A DNA stretch of 64,000 nt, taken from positions 110,856 through 174,855 of the forward strand of contig NC_018081.1 in NCBI RefSeq assembly GCF_000271405.2, read 5' to 3'. Shown in pieces: positions 40,834-49,773 of the stretch. The position numbers and the translations under genes were made by a program. Each line of letters begins with the position of its first letter. Within the stretch, counting starts at the first letter, position 1. The notes beneath the pieces are model-generated. The model did not search any database. It was not told the origin of the DNA and worked only from the letters and a program-made list of their open reading frames with translations. This stretch comes from Enterococcus hirae ATCC 9790. Its GTDB lineage: Bacteria > Bacillota > Bacilli > Lactobacillales > Enterococcaceae.

Positions 40834-41379
40834 ATGTTAAAAAAAATTACTTCTAAAAACGGTTCTGTATTTTTATTTCTTGAAATTCCACATACGCAAA
40901 GAAATAATTTAGGAATTGCTTCAGGGGAATCGATTCTATTATCTATTTATGAAAATGATAGTTTTTATTTCACTACCGATATTCCTCTTATTAAATATGA
41001 GTCAATTGTATTTACTGAAGAACCAACGGATTTAGAGAAAGAGTTCTTTTATTTTGCGAAAGAAAAGAAAGAAATTAAATATAAACATTCTTTAGTTAAG
41101 CAATTTGAAATTGAAAAATATATCCATTATCTTCCAAAAGTAAAATATACTCAAAAAAATATAAATAATGAAATTCAAATTATAGGAGAAATTAAATATC
41201 AAAATAATATACATCCAAAAGAAGTTCCTGAAATATTATTAAATAACGAAGTAATCCCTTTAAGAGATGAAAAATATTTTGAATATAAATTAGATGCAAA
41301 CAATAATATGGAAAAATTAGACTTTAAATTGAATTTGCCAAAACAAATAATTACACGTTCTTACAAAATAAAAAAATAG
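40834..41379 (+). CDS. hypothetical protein paired with the exonuclease-BRCT gene
   Basis: 181 aa, beta-rich (MLKKITSKNGSVFLFLEIPH), polar, no signal peptide. GGAGA precedes the ATG and only 3 bp separate it from the exonuclease stop, so the two are one unit. I recognise no family. Confidence 0.7.
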   Translation: MLKKITSKNGSVFLFLEIPHTQRNNLGIASGESILLSIYENDSFYFTTDIPLIKYESIVFTEEPTDLEKEFFYFAKEKKEIKYKHSLVKQFEIEKYIHYLPKVKYTQKNINNEIQIIGEIKYQNNIHPKEVPEILLNNEVIPLRDEKYFEYKLDANNNMEKLDFKLNLPKQIITRSYKIKK

Positions 41380-41400
41380 TGTAAATAAATTGAAACATGC

Positions 41401-41460
41401 TAAAAAGCCCGTGCTACCAACACGGACTACCTAACCGAATTTCCTCGGCTATTTGACTGC
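41401..41460 (-). ncRNA. candidate antisense small RNA
   Basis: An extended -10 on the minus strand (TGCTATTAT, 41467-41475) lies upstream of two hairpins. The last (CCGTG/CACGG with loop TTGGTAG) ends in GCTTTTT. Its stem-loop GTGTTGGTAGCAC resembles GTGCTGGTAACAC in the antitoxin RNA at 24.1 kb. No toxin frame was found beside it. Confidence 0.4.
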
Positions 41461-41540
41461 AAATAAATAATAGCAAGCAAAACTTTTCTTAGGTTATTAT
41501 CTTTTTCTAAATTTGAAAAGTTTTGTAGAGGAGGAATTTT

Positions 41541-42080
41541 ATGCTAAAAAGTTTTGGAAAAGGTATGTTTGGTTGTTTTGGTGTATTTATTGGTTTTATA
41601 ATACTGTGCATTACATTAGTGTTCGTTTTTTTTGGTGGGGATTCAGGCACTTCGAAAAATGCAGATAAGGCAGGTACTAATAATAATTTATCTAAAGAAT
41701 ACCACGTAGGAGATACTGTTAGTTATAAAGGATATGAAATTAAAGTAAATAATGTAAACTTCAGCAATGGTAGTGAGTATGAAACTCCTGATACTGGAAA
41801 ACAATATGTAATTATAAATGTTACTATTACCAACAATACCGATCAAAAACAAAGCTATAATCCATATGATTTTAAATTAAATGCTAATGGTAATGCAACA
41901 GATGTAGATGAAATTGTTACTGATAATATTGCCACTGAACAACTTCATTATGGAGACTTAGACAATGGGGCATCTGTTACTGGTAACCTTGTGGGACAAG
42001 CAGACCCTAATGCAAAATTGAAACTTCAATATAAAACATCATTTTGGAACGATGAAACTGTAGATATTTTATTAAACTAG
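41541..42080 (+). CDS. DUF4352 membrane-anchored surface protein
   Basis: 179 aa. An N-terminal membrane anchor (FGVFIGFIILCITLVFVFF), an Asn/Gly/Ser linker and a DUF4352 Ig-like domain (VSYKGYEIKVNNV, QYVIINVTITNNTDQKQSYN). Prophage DUF4352 proteins in the lysogeny module are candidates for superinfection exclusion or host-surface change. GAGGAGG precedes the ATG and a terminator follows. Confidence 0.85.
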   Translation: MLKSFGKGMFGCFGVFIGFIILCITLVFVFFGGDSGTSKNADKAGTNNNLSKEYHVGDTVSYKGYEIKVNNVNFSNGSEYETPDTGKQYVIINVTITNNTDQKQSYNPYDFKLNANGNATDVDEIVTDNIATEQLHYGDLDNGASVTGNLVGQADPNAKLKLQYKTSFWNDETVDILLN

Positions 42081-42106
42081 TAAAAGCCTTCGGGCTTTTC
42101 TTTTAC
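42081..42106 (+). terminator. terminator of the DUF4352 gene
   Basis: AAAAGCC TTCG GGCTTTT then CTTTT: a tight UUCG-type hairpin. Confidence 0.85.
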
Positions 42107-42141
42107 AACCTACAAGAACATACATTCGAAAGGAGAAAAAC

Positions 42142-42456
42142 ATGCAATATCAAGAATTCAAAGAATGGTTAGAAAATAACTCTAATTCAAAACATATATT
42201 TTTAACAAAATGGAAAGACTATCAAATATCAAAAAATAGTAAACGAACTGGAAAAACAAAAAAGTGGGATGATGATAAAATCATTCGCACTGGTGAAGAA
42301 GAATGGAAAAAAATTGTGGCAAATACCTATCAAAAACTTAAATCTCATTTAGGAATTCCAAAATACAACGGATATCAAGAATGGATTGATTTTATAGAAA
42401 AAAATGAGATTTTAGAATCATTTGATAACAGTATTTTAGAAATAGAATTAGAATAG
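42142..42456 (+). CDS. hypothetical protein upstream of the integrase
   Basis: 104 aa, Lys/Glu/Trp-rich and helical (MQYQEFKEWLENNSNSKHIF). AAGGAG precedes the ATG. It lies 12 bp before the integrase and may be co-transcribed. No family recognised. Confidence 0.65.
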   Translation: MQYQEFKEWLENNSNSKHIFLTKWKDYQISKNSKRTGKTKKWDDDKIIRTGEEEWKKIVANTYQKLKSHLGIPKYNGYQEWIDFIEKNEILESFDNSILEIELE

Positions 42457-42468
42457 GAGTTGAATTTT

Positions 42469-43617
42469 ATGGCAATGATTAAACAATACCAGAAGAAAAA
42501 TGGTGAAAAAGCGTGGTACTTCAAGACATATCTTGGTATTGATCCATTAACTGGAAAAAAGAGATATACAACTAAAAGAGGATTCAAAACACAAAAAGAG
42601 GCGAAAATCGCACTAGCTAGATTGGAATTAGAACGACAAAAAGCAGGAATGCCAATAAGTACAAATACTACTTTCAAAAAAGCAGCAGAATTATGGCTAG
42701 AAAACTATAAAAAAACCGTGAAAGAAAGTTCATATTCAAGGACTAAAATCATCTTTGACAAACACATATATCCAAAATTTGGAAATATTAAACTTTCTAA
42801 AATTAATACAGCATATTGTCAAAAAATAGTAAATGATTGGAGTGAAAAAGGAACTTCAAAACAGTACCCTCTTTTCGTTAACTATATGAACAAAGTTTTT
42901 AAATATGCTATAAATATTGGTTTAATATCTGATAACCCAACATTAAATTTAATTATTCCAAAACCACAAATTAAAACAGAAAAGAAATTAAAATTATATA
43001 CAAAAGAACAGTTGGAATTATTTCTAAGTGAAGTATCTAAAGAACAGAATCCATATTTAAAAAACAGAGACTATACGCTCTTTAGACTATTAGCATTCAG
43101 CGGATGTAGAATCGGTGAAATATTAGCACTTACTTGGGACAATATTAATTTTAAAACACATGAAATGACCATTAAAAAAACTGTAGCCCGATCAGACAAA
43201 TATTATATATCTGAAACTCCTAAAACAAAAAAATCAAATCGAATAATTTATTTAGATGAAAAAACTATAAAACAATTAAAATTTTGGAAGCTTGAACAAA
43301 GAAAGTACTTGTTTCAATTGGGATTTACCAAAGCTAATTATTTGTTTACCAATGACGAAAATAGTTTCACAATTAATCAGGCAGTAACAGAAAGATACAA
43401 TGTATATCGTGAGCGTGCCGCCTTACCCTATATCGGTCTGCATGGTTTTAGACATACTCATGCATCAATGCTATATGAGGCTGGTGCAGATCACAAAGAA
43501 GTACAAGAAAGAATGGGGCACGCAAATATAAAAACTACTATGGACACATATACACACATTACTAATAGTAAAAAAGAAGAAACAACACAAAAACTAACAA
43601 ATTATATTAACTTCTAA
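42469..43617 (+). CDS. int: tyrosine integrase
   Basis: 382 aa from ATG 42469 (MAMIKQYQKKNGEKAWYFKT), with AGGAG 9 bp upstream. An AP2-like arm-binding N-domain, a SAM-like core-binding domain, and the catalytic set SGCRIGE (Arg214), HGFRHTH (His325, Arg328), GHANIKTT (His351) and Tyr361 (MDTYTH). It catalyses integration and, with an Xis, excision. Prophage right end. Confidence 0.95.
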   Translation: MAMIKQYQKKNGEKAWYFKTYLGIDPLTGKKRYTTKRGFKTQKEAKIALARLELERQKAGMPISTNTTFKKAAELWLENYKKTVKESSYSRTKIIFDKHIYPKFGNIKLSKINTAYCQKIVNDWSEKGTSKQYPLFVNYMNKVFKYAINIGLISDNPTLNLIIPKPQIKTEKKLKLYTKEQLELFLSEVSKEQNPYLKNRDYTLFRLLAFSGCRIGEILALTWDNINFKTHEMTIKKTVARSDKYYISETPKTKKSNRIIYLDEKTIKQLKFWKLEQRKYLFQLGFTKANYLFTNDENSFTINQAVTERYNVYRERAALPYIGLHGFRHTHASMLYEAGADHKEVQERMGHANIKTTMDTYTHITNSKKEETTQKLTNYINF

Positions 43618-43619
43618 GA

Positions 43620-43646
43620 AAGTATGGTCAAAAGTATGGTCAAAAA
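43620..43646. repeat. tandem 12-bp repeat, possible integrase arm sites
   Basis: AGTATGGTCAAA occurs twice in tandem just after the integrase stop, then an A-run. Short direct repeats beside int genes commonly bind the integrase N-domain. The att core cannot be fixed without the left end. Confidence 0.45.
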
Positions 43647-43667
43647 AATTCTCTTAATTAACAAAAA

Positions 43668-43705
43668 AGCTCCACCCCTTGCTACACAAGAGATAGAGCA
43701 GTTTG
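43668..43705 (-). terminator. terminator of the rplU-prp-rpmA operon
   Basis: The minus strand has GCTC..CTCTTG TGTAG CAAGGG..GAGC followed by TTTTTT. Confidence 0.6.
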
Positions 43706-43709
43706 TTTA

Positions 43710-44003
43710 TTAAGCTTCTTGAGCTACTGGATAAACAGACACTTGTTTTTTGTCGCGGCCTTTACGTTCGAAACGTACTACTCCGTCAACTTTAGCAAAT
43801 AAAGTGTCGTCTCCACCAATACCCACGTTCACACCTGGATAAATTTTTGTACCGCGTTGACGGTAAAGAATTGATCCACCTGTAACTGTTTGTCCGTCAG
43901 CGCGTTTAGCACCTAGACGTTTTGATTCTGAGTCGCGTCCGTTAGATGTAGAACCGCCACCTTTTTTGTGGGCAAAGAATTGTAGATTCATTGATAACAA
44001 CAT
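43710..44003 (-). CDS. rpmA: ribosomal protein bL27 (precursor with cleaved N-terminus)
   Basis: 97 aa from ATG 44003 ([20 protein letters not shown]), with AGGAGG 8 bp upstream. The MNLQFFA extension is removed in Firmicutes by the protease Prp, encoded directly upstream here. bL27 lies near the peptidyl-transferase centre. The prophage is inserted just downstream of this gene. Confidence 0.97.
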   Translation of the reverse strand: MLLSMNLQFFAHKKGGGSTSNGRDSESKRLGAKRADGQTVTGGSILYRQRGTKIYPGVNVGIGGDDTLFAKVDGVVRFERKGRDKKQVSVYPVAQEA

Positions 44004-44015
44004 GGTCTGCACCTC

Positions 44016-44360
44016 CTATTTATCATTAATTGTTTTAATTTGGATATATTCTGAATTTTCAGCTTCTATCGATTGTAATCCCAACAAGAGATTTTCTAAT
44101 AGAATCTCGGCAATATTGTTTTGCTCTTGTGTCAATCCTGAAGTGACTTCGGTATATAAATAACCGCCCTCTTCTTCATTCATTTCGACAATTGGTTCAA
44201 AACCAGCTAATGAGGCAATCCCATTGACAGTACTGATCGCTAATGCAGAAACTCCTGCACAGACGATATCACTCCCATAAGGACCAGCATCAGCATGCCC
44301 TGTCAAAGTAAATGAAACGATTTGATCAGCGTCATTACGTTTAAATGTTCCTTTGATCAT
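44016..44360 (-). CDS. prp: Prp, ribosomal-processing cysteine protease
   Basis: 114 aa. GHADAGPYGSDIVCAGVSAL gives the catalytic His22 and Cys34 of the Prp (YsxB) family, which trims the bL27 N-terminus. Located between rplU and rpmA as in most Firmicutes. Confidence 0.95.
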   Translation of the reverse strand: MIKGTFKRNDADQIVSFTLTGHADAGPYGSDIVCAGVSALAISTVNGIASLAGFEPIVEMNEEEGGYLYTEVTSGLTQEQNNIAEILLENLLLGLQSIEAENSEYIQIKTINDK

Positions 44361-44388
44361 TATTCAGGCCTTCTTTCTCAAGCGCTAA

Positions 44389-44697
44389 TTAAGCGTTGAT
44401 CGCGTCGATAACCACTTTTGTGTATGGTTGACGGTGACCTTGTTTACGGTGTGAATGTTTTTTAGGTTTGTATTTGAAAGTAACGACTTTCTTTTGTTTG
44501 CCGTGTTTTTCAACAGTACCTTCAACAGTTGCACCAGAAATAATTGGAGCGCCTACTTTTGTAGTTTCGCCACCTACTAAGATAACTTCGTCAAAAACAA
44601 CTTTTTCACCTGCTTCAACGTCAAGTTTTTCAACGTAGATTGCTTGTCCAACTTCAACTTTTACTTGTTTACCACCAGTTTTAATAATTGCGTACAT
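44389..44697 (-). CDS. rplU: ribosomal protein bL21
   Basis: 102 aa from ATG 44697 ([20 protein letters not shown]). C-terminal [20 protein letters not shown] is typical. AAGGAGG lies upstream. First gene of the rplU-prp-rpmA operon behind a structured leader. Confidence 0.97.
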   Translation of the reverse strand: MYAIIKTGGKQVKVEVGQAIYVEKLDVEAGEKVVFDEVILVGGETTKVGAPIISGATVEGTVEKHGKQKKVVTFKYKPKKHSHRKQGHRQPYTKVVIDAINA

Positions 44698-44709
44698 GCT
44701 ATAAAGCAC

Positions 44710-44809
44710 CTCCTTATAATAGACTTAGACTCGCCATCCAGAGTGACAAGTTACCTGTACTTACAAACTCGTTCTGTGCGGTTGTAGCTGTGGAGTCCAC
44801 AATTACAAC
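44710..44809 (-). ncRNA. L21 leader (ribosomal protein autoregulatory leader)
   Basis: About 100 nt of untranslated RNA between the promoter and rplU with several short stems (GTGGACTCCAC, ACAGGTAACTTGT). Position matches the L21 leader known upstream of rplU in Firmicutes, thought to bind bL21. Secondary structure not computed. Confidence 0.6.
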
Positions 44810-44815
44810 AGTACT

Positions 44816-44844
44816 AGATTACCAGAAACTAGCGCATTCGTCAA
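44816..44844 (-). promoter_or_regulatory. promoter of the rplU operon
   Basis: TTGACG (44839-44844), 17-bp spacer, TAATCT (44816-44821), upstream of the leader. Confidence 0.75.
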
Positions 44845-44934
44845 CTCTAGATTCTAGAACTTTTCTTAAGTCAATCAATCGCAATTTTCACTTTTGCTAA
44901 TTATAATGTTAGTGAAGACGAAGGAGGTAAACGA

Positions 44935-45588
44935 ATGATCTATCCTGATGAATTGGTTCAAGAAGCAACGATTCGTATGCAAGGTCGTGCGGTAGAAGGT
45001 TTCGTTGCTGGTCAAGGCCCACTCCACCCAAAACTGATGCTGGTAGGTGAAGCTCCTGGCAAAACAGAAATCGATAATCATATTCCTTTTAGCGGACAAG
45101 CAGGCAAAGAACTAATGCAAACTCTTGCTCTAGCTGGTTTGACAAGAGAAGATGTTTATATTACTAGTGCAGTCAGAAGTCGACCTTATCGGACAGTCCA
45201 ACGACTCAATAAACGAACTCAGCAAGCAGAAACTGTTTATCCGAATCGGACACCAACGAAAGCGGAAGTATTCGCTCATGCGCCGATCCTAGATTATGAA
45301 ATCGAACATGTCGAGCCCCATTTGATTGCTACATTAGGCAATATCGGTTTGCAACGGTTATTAGGTTCTGCTTATACGATCTCTAAAAATCATGGTCAGC
45401 TTTATACTGGGCCTATTTTAAAACTGAATCAACAAAAAGATGCTTACGAGTGGAGTGATAAAAGCTACCAGATCCTCCCGCTTTTCCATCCTGCAGCTAT
45501 TTTTTACAATCGAACATTAGCTGACGTGATCCGCAAAGACTGGCTTACCTTAGCAAACTATCTCGAGAAAGATCCTAGCAATCAATAG
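44935..45588 (+). CDS. uracil-DNA glycosylase superfamily protein (family 4-like)
   Basis: 217 aa. LMLVGEAPGKTEIDNHIPFS (motif A), NRTPTKAEV and LFHPAAIFYNRTL (motif B) fit the UDG superfamily. Typical members remove uracil from DNA; substrate for this branch is not certain. GGAGG precedes the ATG, divergent from rplU. Confidence 0.85.
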   Translation: MIYPDELVQEATIRMQGRAVEGFVAGQGPLHPKLMLVGEAPGKTEIDNHIPFSGQAGKELMQTLALAGLTREDVYITSAVRSRPYRTVQRLNKRTQQAETVYPNRTPTKAEVFAHAPILDYEIEHVEPHLIATLGNIGLQRLLGSAYTISKNHGQLYTGPILKLNQQKDAYEWSDKSYQILPLFHPAAIFYNRTLADVIRKDWLTLANYLEKDPSNQ

Positions 45589-45603
45589 CCACAGCTTCCA
45601 TAG

Positions 45604-45646
45604 GTAAAAAATCCCGAAACAGAAAAAAAGCTGTTTCGGGATTTTT
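45604..45646. terminator. bidirectional terminator
   Basis: AAAAATCCCGAAACAG pairs with CTGTTTCGGGATTTTT; both ends are A/T-rich. Confidence 0.88.
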
Positions 45647-45734
45647 GAATTTTTATAGCTTATTTTAATTAAACACTGCAAAAAACACTTTGTTTGCCCT
45701 GCTTCTCAAAAACATTTCTCCTGCTCATGACTGA

Positions 45735-47354
45735 TTACGTATATTGTTCATGCAGCGCTGAGAGTGCATGCGCTACTGTTTGGTGTTGCTCAAAGCCAGC
45801 TTTTTGCCATAAATGCTGTAGTTGTTTTTCTACTTCTGGTTGTAGCGAGGTGTAAATAATCGTTTGTTCTCGCATTTCAGCTTTTTCTTGAAACTCATCA
45901 AAAACAGCCCGGGCAGTTAAATCAATACTTGGAACACCACGCATAGAAAAAATGATCCCCTCTTTTTGATTTAGATCAGCTAATGTATTTTTTAATTTTT
46001 CAGCAGACATAAAAAAGAGTGGTCCGCTAATATAGACAACTGTCCAATTATCTAATTTTTTCGTTTCTGGCAAATCCATTCGTTCCCAATCGATTGTTTC
46101 AACCGAGATCGTGATTGCCGCACTTTTGATCACAAAGAAAATACAGCCACCGATAATGCCGATGACGATCGCAATACTTAAGTCAAAAATCACGGTACAT
46201 CCCATAGTAATCAAAAATAATAAGATGCCAGACCAATATCTCTTAGTGAACAAGACGTTGATCGTTTCCCATTCATTCATGCGCCAAGCAGTAACAATCA
46301 ACACTCCTGCCAAAGCTGGCATAGGAATGTTTGACATAATTGGTGCAAAAATAATCATAGATAAAAACAAAACCAAAGCATGAATGATACCAGCTAAACG
46401 AGTCTGTGCCCCTGATTTAATTGCCACACTTGTTCGGGCAATCGCAGCTGTCGCTGGAATGCCTCCAAAAAATGGTAAAATTAGATTTCCGATTCCTTGC
46501 GCAACAAGTTCTTGGTTGCTGTCCAATGGTTTGTTTGCCATTCGTCCCGCAGAAGCACCACAGAGCAAACTTTCCACCATGCCAAGCAAGGCAATGCTAA
46601 TCGCTGGCACCATCACTTCTTTTAAAGAATCAAGATGAAAGGCTGCAAACGTTAAGCGATCGCTACTGATCAACGTCTGTGGAATTTTTCCCACGGTTGC
46701 TATCGGCAAGTGAAACAAGAACATCGCAACCGTTGCAAGAATAATTGCCATCAAAGAACTTGGTATAGTTTGAGCCCATTTTTTGGGGTAGATAATCATT
46801 CCGATGATCACTAATAATCCCATAATAAAGGAGGAAAAATTTATCGAAAAGCCAAAGGTCTGATAGCTGAGAAACTTCTCAATCACATTTGCACCTTCTG
46901 AATGGACACCAAACAAGTTATCCACTTGACCCAAGGCAATGATAATAGCAATTCCCGAGGTAAATCCAGTAATCACTGGAGCTGGAATAAAAGAGGTCAA
47001 TGTTCCTAATCTAAAAATGCCTGCCACTAGCAATAATAGTCCTGCTAAAAATGTCGCCAGTAACACCCCAGACATCCCTTGAGTAGCTGCAATCGACATC
47101 AAGATCGCAGCCATTGCGCCTGTTGGTCCTGAAATTTGATAAAAACCACCTGACAAGCCACCAATAATAAGTCCAGCAATAACCGCTGTAATTAATCCTG
47201 CCGCAGCATTTGCACCACTGGACACGCCAAACGCCAACGCTAAAGGTAAAGCTACTGCAGCTACAGTAATACCAGCTAATAAATCTTTTTGGAATTTTTG
47301 ACGATCATATCCGTCAAATTCTTCATTTAGTAAAAAAATATACTTTTTGAACAA
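45735..47354 (-). CDS. SulP-family anion permease with STAS domain
   Basis: 539 aa. Ten to twelve membrane helices with the SulP signature region (FYQISGPTGAMAAILMSIAA, GGIPATAAIARTSVAIKSGA) and a cytoplasmic STAS domain from about 430 (VVYISGPLFFMSAEKLKNTL). SulP proteins move sulfate, bicarbonate or dicarboxylates; the substrate cannot be told here. Confidence 0.92.
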   Translation of the reverse strand: MFKKYIFLLNEEFDGYDRQKFQKDLLAGITVAAVALPLALAFGVSSGANAAAGLITAVIAGLIIGGLSGGFYQISGPTGAMAAILMSIAATQGMSGVLLATFLAGLLLLVAGIFRLGTLTSFIPAPVITGFTSGIAIIIALGQVDNLFGVHSEGANVIEKFLSYQTFGFSINFSSFIMGLLVIIGMIIYPKKWAQTIPSSLMAIILATVAMFLFHLPIATVGKIPQTLISSDRLTFAAFHLDSLKEVMVPAISIALLGMVESLLCGASAGRMANKPLDSNQELVAQGIGNLILPFFGGIPATAAIARTSVAIKSGAQTRLAGIIHALVLFLSMIIFAPIMSNIPMPALAGVLIVTAWRMNEWETINVLFTKRYWSGILLFLITMGCTVIFDLSIAIVIGIIGGCIFFVIKSAAITISVETIDWERMDLPETKKLDNWTVVYISGPLFFMSAEKLKNTLADLNQKEGIIFSMRGVPSIDLTARAVFDEFQEKAEMREQTIIYTSLQPEVEKQLQHLWQKAGFEQHQTVAHALSALHEQYT

Positions 47355-47486
47355 CCTAGAGACTCCTTTTTTATAAAAATTTTATGAAACACGCAACTAC
47401 TAGAATAGCATATTTTTCTAACTCATGTCAGCTTTTTCACAAAGTTATAGGCGTTTTCATGAAAATTTTTATAAAATAAGATTAAC

Positions 47487-47846
47487 TCAAATCAAAAGAG
47501 TCAGTAATCCAATGATTGCCAGACCACCTTGTTTCAAAATAATTAGTTTGTCACTAGTGATACTACCGTAAGCTGCGACCAGTACAATATAAATCAATAA
47601 CAAACTTGCCATTTCTTTTGGTGCAGACGAAATATAAATGGCATACAATAAACCAATACCTAACAATCCATTATAAACACCTTGATTTTTAAATAACGTT
47701 TGTACCGACGAATTACTTAATTCTTTTTGACTCATTTTAAATACTCTGCCAGTTGCTTTAGAAGTTGTAGCAAAGGTTTCTAAATACATGATATAAAAAA
47801 ATTCAATTGCAACTAATGTAATGATAATTTGTGAAATAATCGACAT
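47487..47846 (-). CDS. DUF1304 membrane protein
   Basis: 119 aa with four membrane helices. ALVAIEFFYIMYLETFATTS (partly seen as LVAIEFFYIMYLE), NQGVYNGLLGIGLLYAIYIS and a C-terminal GLAIIGLLTLLI are typical of DUF1304. Function unknown. Confidence 0.9.
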   Translation of the reverse strand: MSIISQIIITLVAIEFFYIMYLETFATTSKATGRVFKMSQKELSNSSVQTLFKNQGVYNGLLGIGLLYAIYISSAPKEMASLLLIYIVLVAAYGSITSDKLIILKQGGLAIIGLLTLLI

Positions 47847-47879
47847 ATTTTCTCCCCCTATTCATTTCTGCCTATCGGC

Positions 47880-48198
47880 TTAGAATAAGTATAGCCGAAC
47901 CGTTCAAAAATAAAAAACAAACACACTTGTAGCGATTATATTATAAGAACCTTGGATCCCCTGATACCAAACATCATCCACCTATAGAGGATGGACTGAT
48001 TTCTGCTTAAACGAAGTTAAAATACACGAATGTATGAATTTGTAGAGTAAAAATTTTAACTACTCCTTTTACTTAGAAAAACATCCAATATATTCTTTTT
48101 TAACACATACCTAGTAAGTAGAAAATCCTACCTGATTAGACTGTGTATCATAAGAATACTTGCTACGTACCCATTTGGTCCAACTACCAGAACAAAGA
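47880..48198. other. non-coding stretch, no gene seen
   Basis: About 320 bp without a supported frame. It contains the DUF1304 upstream region (TATACT-like -10) and small inverted repeats (CATCC/GGATG near 47975; GTTAAAAT/ATTTTAAC near 48015-48060). Confidence 0.5.
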
Positions 48199-48240
48199 AA
48201 AACCGGTAGAAACTTTCGTTTCTACCGGTTTTGGTTTTTT
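48199..48240 (-). terminator. terminator after tRNA-Arg
   Basis: AAAACCGGTAGAAAC GAAA GTTTCTACCGGTTTT with a U-rich tail on the minus strand, just downstream of the tRNA. Confidence 0.88.
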
Positions 48241-48244
48241 TTAC

Positions 48245-48317
48245 GTCACAGGAGGGATTCGAACCCCCGACCGTCCGCTTAGAAGGCGGATGCTCTATCC
48301 AGCTGAGCTACTATGAC
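48245..48317 (-). tRNA. tRNA-Arg (UCU)
   Basis: 73 nt. The acceptor pairs GTCATAG with CTGTGAC, the anticodon loop is CTTCTAA (anticodon TCT) in a CCGC/GCGG stem, and the T arm has GGTTCGAATCC. CCA is not encoded. A terminator follows at once. Confidence 0.95.
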
Positions 48318-48476
48318 AGCTTTTTCGGAACAAAAATAATTATATAGAATCATTTTGGTTCTGTCAATATGAAATAGTTATTTTATCAATAAAAAAGATT
48401 GCTCAATAGAAAGCGTTCCTCTTTTACCTAGTGTCCGACAAAAAGCAAGCTTTTTGTCGTAACAAGGTAAATACTC

Positions 48477-49163
48477 TTAAGGTAGATGAATTTGCTCTTT
48501 TTCTTTAGTTATCAAGATCACACCATCACCTAGCGGCACTAATGTGGAAGTCAAGTCTGGATGGGTCATGACGACCTGTAAAAATTCATTTAATTTACGA
48601 TGAATGGCACGTTTACCTCTAGGAATCTCTTCATCAGGCAATAAAATCGTTCCGCCTTGAAAAATATCATCAACCATCAATACGCCATCTTTTTTTAGCA
48701 GACGTAAACATTCTGGTAAAAACTCAATATATTTCGATTTGGCACTGTCCATAAAAATAAAATCATAAGGCCCAGTTAGTTCTGGTAAAATATCAGCCGC
48801 TTGTCCTTCTAGTAAAGTAACTTTTTCGGTTAAGCCAAGTCTTTCATAAGTTGCCTTGGCCTTTTTGATCATAACATCAAAACGATCGATCGTCGTGACG
48901 TGACCTTTTTCACTGATTAATTGAGCCATCAAACTAGAAGAAAAACCAATAGCTGCACCAATTTCTAAAACATTCTTTGGTTTTAATTGCCCTAATAAAA
49001 ACTGCATGAATACGACTGTTTCATGGGGAATGATCGGTACTTCCGCTAAATGGGCTTCTTCTTCAATCAAACCAAGCTCTCCAGACAGTTTTTTCTGTTT
49101 TGTCCGCATAAAATCAACTAACTCTTCTTTTACTACCGGACGATGCATCATTTCATTACGCAT
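48477..49163 (-). CDS. class I SAM O-methyltransferase
   Basis: 228 aa from ATG 49163 (MRNEMMHRPVVKEELVDFMR), with GGAGG 6 bp upstream; the longer open frame has no site. VLEIGAAIGFSSSLMAQLIS (SAM loop), VTTIDRFDVM and YDFIFMDSAKSKYIEFLPEC match the caffeoyl-CoA OMT-like family. Substrate unknown; often beside housekeeping genes in Lactobacillales. Confidence 0.9.
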   Translation of the reverse strand: MRNEMMHRPVVKEELVDFMRTKQKKLSGELGLIEEEAHLAEVPIIPHETVVFMQFLLGQLKPKNVLEIGAAIGFSSSLMAQLISEKGHVTTIDRFDVMIKKAKATYERLGLTEKVTLLEGQAADILPELTGPYDFIFMDSAKSKYIEFLPECLRLLKKDGVLMVDDIFQGGTILLPDEEIPRGKRAIHRKLNEFLQVVMTHPDLTSTLVPLGDGVILITKEKEQIHLP

Positions 49164-49233
49164 AATCTGCCTCCTCTTCCAAATTATTATACGAAGAACC
49201 TGACAAATCCACAAGTTGCAAACAAATTTACAC

Positions 49234-49773
49234 TCACTTTCCTTTTCGTTGGCTATGAGTAAAAAACCGATTGAAACTTTTCTTTTTTTCAAATTCATCT
49301 AGCATATTCCAAGCTGTAATACCGGTCAAACAAAAGGCGATGGTAAAAAATAGCCAGCGCATCCAAGTAAATGCTGACTTTGATAAAAGAATGCCAATAT
49401 AGGGAATCTGAAAAATGGGCGTTCCAATGATGTATCTTCTCCCCACTACACCGGATTCGGTCTGCGTAGAACTATCTGCTTTAGTATAAAAGTCTTGATG
49501 GTCTTTTTCCACTGCGATCACTCGTCGGGTGGTTATTTGCTCTCCTGAGTTTTCATAGTACGTAATCACGTCACCAACCAACAATTCTTCTGGTTTCTTC
49601 GGACGTACATAGATCAAACTTCCTTGGCTATAGTAAGGACTCATACCACGATCTTCAATAATATGGGTTGATAGACCAGCTATTTTAGGAAGTAAAATAA
49701 TGCTCAAAATGATCGCTAAAATAACAATCAGTGTAATTGAACTAATATAGGTTATTTTTTTATAAAATGGCAC
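49234..49773 (-). CDS. signal peptidase I, SipW/S26B-like
   Basis: 179 aa. N-terminal helix (ISSITLIVILAIILSIILLP), then EDRGMSPYYSQGSLIYVRPK with the expected Ser, and a C-terminal helix. ER-type enzymes use His as base in a THR-V motif; this one reads TTRRVIAVE, so the His is replaced by Arg. It may be altered in activity. No TasA/camelysin neighbour is present. Confidence 0.8.
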   Translation of the reverse strand: MPFYKKITYISSITLIVILAIILSIILLPKIAGLSTHIIEDRGMSPYYSQGSLIYVRPKKPEELLVGDVITYYENSGEQITTRRVIAVEKDHQDFYTKADSSTQTESGVVGRRYIIGTPIFQIPYIGILLSKSAFTWMRWLFFTIAFCLTGITAWNMLDEFEKKKSFNRFFTHSQRKGK

